A stretch of DNA of 64,000 nucleotides from NCBI GenBank assembly GCA_027625915.1, contig JANTQA010000057.1, forward strand, positions 9,610,001 to 9,674,000, written 5' to 3'. The stretch's first letter is position 1. Every line of letters starts with the position of its first letter. Source of the DNA: Anaeramoeba flamelloides. Taxonomy: Eukaryota > Metamonada > Anaeramoebidae. Positions 23,299 through 34,100 of the stretch are shown here, piece by piece. Position numbers and translations under genes: made by a program. The notes beneath the pieces were generated by a model that did no database searches, was not told the DNA's origin, and saw only the letters and a list, made by a program, of their open reading frames with translations.

Positions 23299-23840
23299 AA
23301 CCCCAATTCAAAATTTTTAACACACCAAAATTTGATTTGTGAAAAAATAAACTTAATTAATCAATTCACGAAGAAATACCAAATTAGAACTATTGGCTAA
23401 CTGAAATGTTAACACTTGTTTATAAATCAAAATACTCACAAAACAAAAAATAAATAATTATAAATACAAATAAATGGTCGATCATGTTAAAAATTTTCGA
23501 GAGAGCTAAACAAAAAAATTGGTTCGTAAATTTGTTTAAATTCTATTAGGAATATTGATCGATCAAAGGTTCGATGCTACCAACTAATTTTAATTGGGTT
23601 ATTCTATTTGTAACAACTCAACTTTAACATAATATCAATTCGTGAAAAAAAAAAATTATCGAACAAAACAAGTTAAGTAATTCTAAAAATGAAATGAAAA
23701 CAATAAACTCAAAGATGAAAAAATGATTTTTATGTTTTACAAAAATCAAAATTTATTTCCAATTGTAATGAAATCGTATTATTGTAGTTCTTTGAACGGT
23801 TTTAACTGCGTGTAAAAATGTTGAATTTGAGTTTAGTTTA
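23299..23840 (+). mobile_element. TM1 element, diverged copy
   Basis: The ends, AACCCCAATTCAAAATTTTT and GCGTGTAAAAATGTTGAATT, are diverged inverted repeats of the TM1 ends. The centre contains GATCGATCAAAGG and CAACTCAAC blocks in the same order as the 46295 copy. No long reading frame survives. Confidence 0.5.
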
Positions 23841-24465
23841 CTTAGCTTCTAATGAAAAATTGAACTCTTAAAATGTGTAAATTGGTCTTTGGTAAAGAGA
23901 TAAATATACATAGAATACTAACCAAAACTTAAGGTTGAAGGAAATTTAATTTATTTTTATTATTATATTCAATAATAAAAAAATACTGAATAATTTTTTG
24001 ATAATTTAGTTTTTTATTATTATCCTTAATAAAAAAAATAATTGTAAAACTATCATATATCATCATTATAAGATAAAATCTTGTTTTTATTGTAATTTTT
24101 TAATACAAAACAATTATAATAACATTTTTATAATTTTAATTATTATCAAATATTTCAAGTTTTAAACATTTTTTTGATTTATGAAAAATCTTTTGAAAAA
24201 AAAAAAAAAAAAAAAATATTTAATTTTAATTCATTTAAAAAAAAATTTTTTATTGATAATTTTACAATTTAAAATAGTTTTCTACCATTTTTTTATCATT
24301 TTTTATCTATTTAAATATTATGAAACATTTTTAAAAAGGTGTATTATACATTCTTTTAATACTATCTATTATTTTTTATAATATCTTTAATTTATAAAAT
24401 CTTATATAATATGTTAGATTTTGTATAAACCCATAGTATCCCTTTAGTAAATTTTATAACACCTT

Positions 24466-24507
24466 ACATATATACATACATACATACATATATACATATA
24501 TATATAA
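24466..24507. repeat. ATAC/TA microsatellite
   Basis: Tandem CATA and TATA units (ACATACATACATA style) directly abut the left end of the TM1 copy. Confidence 0.85.
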
Positions 24508-25034
24508 ACTAGATTCCAAAAATTTGGACACAGTTTATACAGTTGAAAGAACATCATTACTGTACTTTAAATTCAAATTCGAAAGAATTTTGATTTTACA
24601 AACAATTTCATTTTTTGTCTTTTTTGTTTTGTTTTCATTTCCTTTTTTGCAGTTACGTAATCTGTTTGGTTAGATCACGAAATTTTTTTCAATGGTTGAT
24701 AGAAAGTTAGTGTTGAGTTTGTTAAATTGGAAAATCAAATACAATTGGTTGATGGTATCTTATCATTTGATCGATCAACAATTGTTGGTGAAATTTCAAC
24801 AAATTTACCAATACATTGTTTGTTGCGCTCGTTTCATTATTTTGGACACACCTATTTTTATTTTTGAGTTTTAAATTTTTTCTTTTATTTGGATGAAAAT
24901 GATTACTTATAAAAACATTAATATCTTTTAACTTAAATGTAGTTTTATATTAGGTTTGGGAAAATACAATAAATTGGTTTTTTTTTTCTATTTTTGATTT
25001 TGGGTGTGTCTAAATTTTTGGAACGGGGTTTATA
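24504..25034 (-). mobile_element. TM1 element, best-preserved copy
   Basis: The left end, TTCCAAAAATTTGGACACA, is answered at the right by TGTGTCTAAATTTTTGGAAC, a near-perfect inverted repeat. Reverse-complemented, the whole ~530 bp aligns with the 46295 copy, including CCAAAATCAAAAATAG, TATTAATGTTTTTATAA and GATCGATCAAA. It is flanked by TA-rich microsatellite DNA, consistent with the TA target preference of Tc1/mariner elements. It encodes no transposase-length frame, so it is non-autonomous. Confidence 0.7.
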
Positions 25035-25803
25035 AATATTTTATTTTTGTTCATTTATTTATAAAATACATTCGATGTTGTTATTACTTTTTAATGGATT
25101 TCTTATAATTTTTAATAAAACACCTATTTTACTTATATAGCATGTTATAATTTTTTTTATTCCCGAATTGTAATAAAGTTTTATTTTCAATGATGGTTAG
25201 AAAATCAAAGAATATTTAAAAAAAATATTTTCACTTTTTTTCCAAAAAAGTTGTTTTTTCTTATTTGATTCTATTTTATATCTAATTTTAGAAAATGATA
25301 AATTAGGGAAATTGTATAAAGTGTTTTATAATCTCTAAAAATCACCTTTTTCTGTTATTGGGGTTCACATTTTAATTCAACAAATATCATAAAATAAAAA
25401 GATTCAATAATTAATATTAATCAGAAAGTTAAATAAATAAAAATGGAATGTAGGTTATAAAGATTCTTTTTTTTTTTTTCAAGGGGTTTTAATTCTTTAT
25501 TTTTTTAAAGTAACATCTTTAACATTATTTAACAAAATCCTAATATTCAATAAATTTCTGAAAAATTGATAATTTTTAATAAAAAAAGATAATTTACCTG
25601 TTAATTATTTAGTTTGAACATCAATAAAAATCACCAAGATAAAAGCATTTAAAAATTGGAAAAAATTTGAAATTTTAATATTATTATATTGAATTCTTAA
25701 GAAATTGACACTTATTTAAGTTTTTACTTCTCGTGATTTTTGTTCCTATCAAAATAGTGACCAACTCTCAAAAAAGAAAATAATTATACTAAAGTACTTT
25801 CAT

Positions 25804-25866
25804 TTTGGTTGTTGTCGCTGTCGATGATGGTAGGTTGGTGGGGGGCGGGAGTAGTAATGTGATTGG
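25804..25866 (+). other. G-rich island
   Basis: About 60 bases contain GTTGTTGTCGCTGTCGATGA followed by GGTTGGTGGGGGGCGGGAG. This is the most G-rich stretch of the non-coding DNA. Its G runs could in principle form a quadruplex on the + strand. It has no open frame of note. Confidence 0.6.
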
Positions 25867-26129
25867 AATTCAATATATAATTCTATAAAAATATTTAAAA
25901 AATTAGTGAATCAAATATAAACTAAAAATATTATTTTTAACCAAAAAATTTTATGAAATTACTTTAAAAAAAACAGATAAATTCAAAAAAATATTTATAA
26001 TTTTTTATCACTTTATTGCATTTACTTTACACATTATCTGAAAATATATTTATACTGTAGTATTAAATTCAAAAATATTTTAAATGGGGTGAAAAGTATG
26101 TGATGTAAGATGATTTTGATTTCCAACCC

Positions 26130-26770
26130 TTGAACACTGGAAAACCCTAGAGTGTCGTTAAGTACTGTAGGGTGTCTATGTTATTTTTTTTTTAATTTAA
26201 GAAATAAACCAAATTTTATTTAATTTTTTCATAATTTGTCAAATTAAAAAAAACCTTTCGAAAGCGTTCGTCAAGTGCCATAGAGTGCCTAGCTTTTCGA
26301 GAATTTAAAAGAATCGAGTAAAATCTCAGATTTTTCTCAATTTTTTGAATTCTGGAAAAGCTAACAGTGGTTTTTTTAATTTAAGAAATAAACCTAACGA
26401 AAGTGTCTGTCAAGTGCCTAGGTTATCTTGAGGTTTTCTATTTTATTTGTTAAGTGTTCTAGGTTTTTTTTATGTTTTGAAATAAACAGAAAATTTTAAT
26501 AAATTTTCGGTTTATTTCAAAAATTAAAAAAACCTAAGGAAAATCTATTGATTTTCCTACTAAACAGAAGACTCAAGAAAAGCTAACCGTGGTTTTCCAG
26601 AATTCAAAAGAATTGAGCAAAATCTTTGATTTTTCTATATTCTTTTAAATTCTGGAAAACCTAACGAAAAGTGTCCTAGGTTTTTTTTACTTTTTGGAAT
26701 AAACTGAAAATTTATTAAAATTTTCAGTTTATTTCAAAAATTAAAAAAAACCTAAAGGAAAATAAAAAAA
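26130..26770. repeat. Cluster of alternating palindrome modules (family PAL), copy 1
   Basis: Two kinds of ~70-75-bp palindrome alternate. Type A reads AGGTTTTTTT...AATAAACxGAAAATTT...AAATTTTCxGTTTATT...AAAAAAACCT (about 26181-26254, 26461-26535, 26678-26753). Type B reads TTTTCCAGAATTCAAAAGAA...AAATCTTTGATTTTT...TTCTGGAAAA (about 26292-26362, 26591-26662). Linkers repeat the words CCTAACG, AAGTG and CCTAGGTTTT. Each module is bounded by AGGTTTT and AAAACCT. There is no coding frame. Confidence 0.75.
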
Positions 26771-28160
26771 AAAAACATAATTCTTTCAATCTAAAATAAC
26801 AAATAATTCTTTCATGGTTCAATAATTGAATCTCCGTCTGAAAGGAATTTATTAGATTTAAAATACTTTTCAAATATATATATAAACCTCTTGACTGTAA
26901 AAACCATTTTTTTTTAAATTTTTTATTATTAAATTTAAAAAATTCTAGTCGAAAATTGGATAAAATTCAATTTTTCTAACTTAAACTGTTAATACCTCAA
27001 AAAATAATTTTTGATGAAAGATCTTTTATTAACTAATAGTGTTTATTATAATAATAGTTTTTCAAAAGTGAAATAAGTAAAAAAATTAGAAAAAGTTTAA
27101 TTTTTTGATGAAATTTATTGTTGATTGTGACTGGTTTTATTCTCCGAATAGTGTATTTTGAATCACTTAATACAAAAGACAATGACTTAAGTATGATATT
27201 GATAAATATTTTATCTTTTGAGAAAAGGGCAAATTCACCAGATACCCAACCCTTGTTTTTCAATTTATTTTAGATTTTTGGAACCAATAATAGAGACAGT
27301 CTTTATATTATTTTAGTTGAAGAAAAATGAATAAGCATATGTTTTGTTTCTAAAAAAATATTCAAAAAGATCTCAGAAAAAATATTAACTTCATAATCAA
27401 TTCATAGGTTCTGTCCTGATTTCAGTTCAAAAAAGAAATACAGTGAATTCCCATGATTGTTATTTTTTTCTCCAAAGAAGTAAAAAAATTCTGTGAATGT
27501 TATTTTTCACTAGGGTTTTGTTTGTGAAATTTCGAAAAATATTAATTTCTTAGTTTGAGTTATTTCGGTACAAGAGGAATAAAAAATGGTAAAGTTCGTT
27601 TTTGTAAATTAAGTGATGGTTTTTTCACATGACAGAAAGTAGTGAGTAATTTCGAACTTGAAACATTCTCAAATCATATGGAGAAATTGTTACTTGTTCA
27701 TCAAAGTGGAAAATAACGAATGTTTTTTTCATTTGACTGAAAAAAAAGTACAAATAGAAGAAAAAAAAAGTCTTCAAGGGTAAAAAGATTGTAAATTTTA
27801 TGCCCACAGAGATGAAAAGAATACGTTTGTGTTTTTCACACATTTTATTATTTAATTTATTATTTAAAAATAACTCAGAAAAAGAAAAGAAGACCAAAAG
27901 AGACTGAAAAAAAACTCAATAATCCTGAGACATCCATGAGGGGTCACAAAGCTAAACAGCAAAGATCAATGACTTATGAGCCAGGTAATCATTTAAAATC
28001 TCTTTTGCCCTACTGATTATTATACTTGTAAATACAATAATTATTTTTTTCCAGTTCAATTGTTCTTGATATTTTCTTGTATTCGGATTACTAACACCTC
28101 GACTTTTTTAACAACCTAAATTCCTTAACCAATTCCAGAAATCAAAAGGAACAAACTGCC

Positions 28161-31100
28161 ATGCAACAACAAGCCTTAGGCATTTTTTCGATCAAAACGT
28201 ATAAACAAAAAAACGAGCTAGAATGTATGCTTTACATAACAAACTTTCGTTTCTTTATCTTCCAAAACAAAGACAAGCTTGCTGATCTCAAAAAGAAACT
28301 ATTTGATTTTCACTTTTACGAATTGAAGTCAATAGATTCTTCAGATTCACTTCATGTATCCTTTCCGATCTTTTGTTTTCTTATTTTTCATTTTTCATTT
28401 TTCTTTGCACAACTTTGTACAAGTACTCTTATTTTGGTTGTGGTTTTGTCTTTGTTTTTGGTTTTTTATTTAATTGTTATTAATAATTTCTGTGTTTTTT
28501 CTTTTGCTTCCCAATTTTCTTCACCATAAAACAAAAAATCCGATTACTCGAAAAAGATTGAATTTAAATTTGCCAATAGACTGATAGTTATTTACTCCAC
28601 AAAATCAAATGAAATCTTACTACTCCTGATCAAACAATTAACCCAATTAACAAGAGGTTTCACCAACAACCAAACCCCCAAAATTATTATTTTACCACGT
28701 AAAAGATCTGAAGAATTTGTTCCTCTGATCCAAGACATCAAAAAACAACTCGGTAAGTTTTTCCCTTTTTATTTTGTTACTTTGAATTTTGTCCTTTTTC
28801 TTTTCTCCTAGGCTCTGTTTCTCCACTTTTGGGACTATTTCCTGGATGGAAATCTGTCAATTTTTTTCATTCATTTTCCCCGAAAAGTTTGTATTTAAAA
28901 TTAATGCGAAATCAATAAAGGAACAGATAACGGAAATTAAAATAACACCTCAATCAATTTTCGGTCACAAAACTAATAAATGTTGTGTTAGTCCAAAAAT
29001 AAATCGAACAAAATTTTACTTTATCTATCAGAAAAAATTGATGAAATAACTTTGCAAAAGATTTTACTTTTTAAGAACTTAAAGCTTCAAGTGGTTGTCT
29101 CTTTTTGGCAACTATAATCCATAACTATTGCCCGAAATAATATTATGTTTGTTCGAATCATAAATGAAAATATTATCCAATTTATTTTTCAATTAAAAAC
29201 CAACAAAAATTTCAAAAAGTTTTTCTTCAAGAGGAAGGATTAAAAAAAAAAAATACAGAGGAATAAATAACCCGTGTTGAACACCTTTAACCCATTACAA
29301 AAATTTAACTCTAGTTTTTTTTTTTAGATTTGGGTATTTGTATATAGAAAGACACACGAATATATTCTCCATTCGGATTTAAATTGAATTTTGAGGTTAG
29401 ATCCTAGATTAATGCAAATGGTTCAAAAACATTAAATGCTTTTTGTTGTGAGAATTTCCCCAGAATTACTAAATTTCTGAGAAAAAATGATTGTTTTATA
29501 AAAATCCAATAAATGAAATTTTGTGATAAACTGATTATCTTTTAAAACCTCAAAAAATTACCAATTTTAATCTTTCAATATTTTCGTAATTCTTTTTTCA
29601 AATTTATTTAAAGAACCCTATTTTTTGTTTGATTGTTGTTGTCATCCTATTTATTTGTTTCTTTTATTTCTACAGTCAGCCAAGAGTTTTTGCATGAGCG
29701 AGATTTTAGTAATGAGTTAAAGTAAAAAATACGGGTTATTTACACCACTGTAGAATACACATTTAACGATTTTGTCGAAACACTAAATTAAAAACAAACG
29801 AACACCCCCCACTCCCTAAATCTATTTTGTCCGTTTAAAAAAATCAAAGGCAATTTCCATATAAAAAAATTAATCAATTTTGAGATTAATTCTATTTTTA
29901 AATCAATTTTTTCTCGGATTTTAAGGAAACAGCCTGAAAAGGATATTGCAAAACCAATTGAAATATTTTCAGAAACAAGTATCCCAAGAGATTATTTTTT
30001 TTTTCCTTTTCTTTGAAGGATTTTTACTCTTCATAGATTTTGTTGAAAATAAATCGCCCCATTGAATAAAGAAACTTGCTGAATTGATCTGATTTCAAGC
30101 ACTATTTCCGAAATTTTTAGCTTCTATATAAAAATGTTTCAAAATTATTTCTCTTCAAAGAAATTATTTTTGTTTGGTTTTCATCCAATTTATTTAACAT
30201 TATCAGAAAAAACTTGTTTCACTTTTTTTTTCTACAGCAGAAAGATTGGTTTCTTAAGGATAATTAATTTTAAAAATAGTTTTTAAATTTAACATGAAAT
30301 TAATCTTATTGATAAATTCAAAAAAATTCTGGCATTATAGTGCTATGACTTTTTAACGCACACTATAAAATCATATATAATGCAGAAAATAATCAAAATA
30401 AGGAACAAAAAAAAACCAATAGCACACAAAAAAAGATTGGCCTTAATGAGTGCTCAATATCTTTTTTTTTTTTTTCAACTCAAACCATAATCTGAAAAAA
30501 AAAAAATATCTCTAGTAGCGAAAAAAATATCGGACCTGAAAATAATCCCTGACAAGATTTTAAATTGTGAATATTAGGAAAATGGGTTGTATAATTGCAA
30601 ATATTTTCAATCAAATCCTTTATATAAAATAACCAATTGTTTTATGAACCAAGTAATAAACCTACCTAAAGTCCATCAAAGTAGGGTGTTTACAGAATAC
30701 CCAAGTAATTGTTTGATGGCATAAGTAGATCACTTTTTTTGAAAAAAATCGAGTTTTATAGAGCTTTACTAGAGTTTGGAAAATGATAATTTTTATTCTT
30801 GTTTTTTGATTGATTGTATGACGTTTTGAACAAGGGTAATTTAATTAATCATCATTCTACTAAGAGGGTGAGTTATAATTTTAAAAGTTTTATTCTTAAA
30901 CAATAAAAGGATTTGATTTTAAATAAAAGAAATTACACAACATTTTTCATAATATTCACAATTAAAAATCTTGTCAGGGATTTTTTTCATTGACGATATT
31001 TTTTTCCCTACTATACCTTTATATTCAAGAATTGTGCTTTCAAAAAATTAAATATTTTTGAGACTTATTTTGATCAACCTTTTTTTGTGCGCTATTAGTT

Positions 31101-34100
31101 TTTTTTTTGTTCCTTATTTTGATTATTTTGGGCATTAAATATGATCTTATTGTGTGCTTTAAAAATTCCTAGGACTGTAGTAACTCTTTTTTATTAATTT
31201 TTTTCACAAAGTCAATAGAATACTTATTTTCACAAAGATCCAATTAAAATTGATAAACCAACCACTTTAGCAACTTTAGGGAAAGGAATTTTCATTTTTA
31301 AAAGAATTCATTTTTCCCAATTATATTTAAGTAAAAAGATCTAGATACTTTTTTGTTTGGATTTTTGGATCAAATCAGAAAACCGAAAAACACAAAAAGA
31401 TTTTTATTTTAATGAAATCTCACTTTGAGTAATTTCTGATAGTTTATATGAACAAAAAACCTTGGAAATTTTAATCTTATTTTAAAAATACAAGAAAAAC
31501 AAATCAAATACTGAATCCTTGAAGATACAGAAAAAATAGATCATTTATTTAATCACAAATATTGATTAAATTTCTTGGAGATTTATAAAGAAAAAGTCAA
31601 ATTTTTTTTTCAATTATTCAGAGGACAAATAACAAAATTTTATTATTAAAATAAGTTATTTGATTATATCTAATTATCTTTTTTTAAATTAGAATTTTTA
31701 ATTTGAATTATTTTTATTTGGTTGGAAAATCTTTAAAAAAATGTGACATAATCATTAAGACTATTGGTATATTTAATCTTTAGGTGATATTGACCACTTA
31801 CTAAAATAATTAAGAGTGGGCTATTAATTATTCTTTATAAATATAAATCAATAAATAAGTATTTATTAATGTTATAAGTTGAATTTTCCAAGGTTTTAAA
31901 AAAGTATTTTGGGAGAATTGATAATTTAATAGTTTGGTTATTTTTCTCGATTTTTTTTGGTTAAACAAAATGAAAAAATTGATTTAAACAGTTCTTTGAA
32001 TAAAGAAATCAGATCTTTTTCAAGTTTAAAACAATTATTACAATTTTTTTGAATTAAGCATATTTTTTATACTGAATTATTTCAAAACTTAGTGTTTTTA
32101 TTTTTAAAGGGTATATTTTTGTACATTTTCTCCACAGATAATAAGATTTCTTTCTTCTTTATGGAAAAAAAAATATTTTTTGAAATAAGGTGAAAATATG
32201 TTGATTTTGAACTTTTCAAAAACGAGAAAAATGGATCAAACTTTGTAAAACAAAAATTCGTTCAGTATATTATTTTAAAAGTAAATCTGGTTTGTAGTGA
32301 TCATATTTTTACTTTGTTTTTCAATTTCAAGATGTGATAAAAATTTTTTAAATTTGTTATTAAATCTCCTAGAAGAGTTTTTTTTTATGGTTACGGGGCA
32401 CTTAATATTTCCAATTTTTTCAAGATGAAAATAACTGAATTAATAAGAGATAATGTGAATTGTATTGTTTAGGAGTCTAAAAAAATTTTTCTTCAGCAAG
32501 ATCAGTAAAGAAAAAAAATGACAAATTAATTTTTTTTAAAATTCTTCTAAATTAAAAGCTCTGCAATTAGAACGAAATTCTTTAAACTTTTAAAAATTAT
32601 GAGTTCACTTCCATTTTTTCAAATCTGATAACTCCACTTTCATAACAAATCATTTAAAAGAACTTTTCGAAAATCAACTAATTTTACAAAGTTTTTTTGC
32701 ATTTACACCCCAATAAATTTCAAACTTGATCTTTATTCAAAGAATAGTTAACAAATTTTTTAAAAATGGAAATTGAAATAAAAATTAATTTGTATTTTTT
32801 TGAATTTATCGATTACTTTATCAATCTTGAAAATTTAAACTATTTACATTTGAAATATAATTTTTTTTCATTAATATTGAAATCATTTTTTGAGAATAAA
32901 ATTTTACACTTTTTTTTTACCACACAATATCTTGTCTTCAAAAAGAATTTTCCTAATAATACATAAAATAAATGATTTTCAAAATATCTATCTTTTAATT
33001 GTGTTTAAACAACTTGTTTTTTTTCTTGAAAAAAAATAAAAAAAATATTTAAAATTCAACAATTTTTCGAAAAAATTTCAACAGCCTCCTGTTATAAACA
33101 GAATTCTCAAAATCCTAAAATTAAAATTTTAATTTCCTCTATTAAATATTCTTCTTCTCCTTCCCACCCCCTTCTTCTTATTAAAAGAACAAGATTGGAA
33201 AAACAATGTAGATAATAAATATTATGGAAATAGTTTTTTAGTTCTTTATAGGGCGTTTTGCGAATATTTCTCCGTCGAACCAAATAATGGCATCTTGTTA
33301 TCTTTTCAAAAATTCTTCAAAATGGAAAAATATTCACCAAAGACTTTTAAACTTAGCTCCATTGACAACATTCAAGCAGATCCAAAATCAAATCAATTTA
33401 TCGATTTAAGACCACTTTTTTCCGCACTAGCTTATTCGGATTGGTTTATTAAGGTTGATGTATCAGGAGTACACAGGAGAGAACTTTTTGGATTAATATC
33501 TCATGTAGTTTCTCTTAATCAAAACATCCAATTCCTAATAATAAAAAATATTGGATTTTTAGATTCCTTTTCTTCCTTTAGTAAGTCCACTCATTTTTTA
33601 TTTATTCTTTTTATATTATTTTTATTAGTCATATTTCATTATTTTTAAAAAAGTAAAAACAAAAAGTTTTAAAAAGTAGGTAAAAGAAGAAATATACAGC
33701 CAGTACCACTTTTAAAGCACACACTTTGAATCAAAATTATTAACAGAAAAATCTCAAATTAAGGCACATGTTTTGGAATTTTTTTTTTTTACAATTTATT
33801 TTACTAGAATTCGAAATTTTGTACCTTAATTTGAAATTTTTTTACGCCTTTAATTTTGTTCAGCGTTTGTGCGTTAAAAGTGGAACTGGCTATATATATA
33901 TATATATATATATATATTGAAACAACTTTTAAAACTTTTTGTTTTTACTTTTTGAAAATGGATTTATTATTTTCTTCCAGTTTTAAATTCAAATAACCAA
34001 TTAAAAAAATAAATATTGAAATCAAAAAAATAATAATAAATAATAAAAATAAAACTAAAAATAAATAAAAGGAATTTTAATTAATTCTTGAAAGGAAATT

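Larger units (their letters stand above)
22103..28160. other. Repeat-rich spacer before the CARMIL-like gene
   Basis: No coding frame was accepted in this ~6-kb spacer. It contains a CAGT-ended short element (22409-22606), a solo palindrome module (22684-22756), two TM1 copies (23299-23840 and 24504-25034), a G-rich island (25804-25866) and a palindrome cluster (26130-26770). A short frame at 27936-27984 followed by a GTAATC donor and an AG at 28138 may be an untranslated leader exon of the next gene. Confidence 0.7.
29722..33251 (+). other. Intron 3 of the CARMIL-like gene (~3.5 kb)
   Basis: It runs from GTAAAA to TATAG and joins codon AA|G. It contains the 30335-31183 foldback element, a dispersed repeat at about 31850-32040 and an internal FB1 fragment (about 32070-32400). 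A pyrimidine-rich stretch (CTTCTCCTTCCCACCCCCTT, ~33148-33175) lies ~75 bases before the acceptor. A further small exon inside cannot be excluded, but phase is already satisfied without one. Confidence 0.7.

Noticed and set aside
23560-23590. GGTTCGA tRNA-like T-loop word
   Set aside because: No surrounding cloverleaf could be drawn, and the word belongs to the TM1 repeat.
24692-24874. 60-aa frame inside the TM1 element as a transposase
   Set aside because: Too short, with no DDE-type motifs, and the equivalent frame is not kept in the other copies.
26130-26770. CRISPR-like array reading of the repeated palindromes
   Set aside because: Units are diverged palindromes of two alternating types, without constant repeats and unique spacers, in a eukaryotic intron-bearing context.
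27936-27984. ATG-containing exon upstream of the CARMIL-like gene
   Set aside because: It has a usable donor, but joining it to the AG at 28138 or 28054 puts the PH-domain frame out of phase. At most it is an untranslated leader exon.
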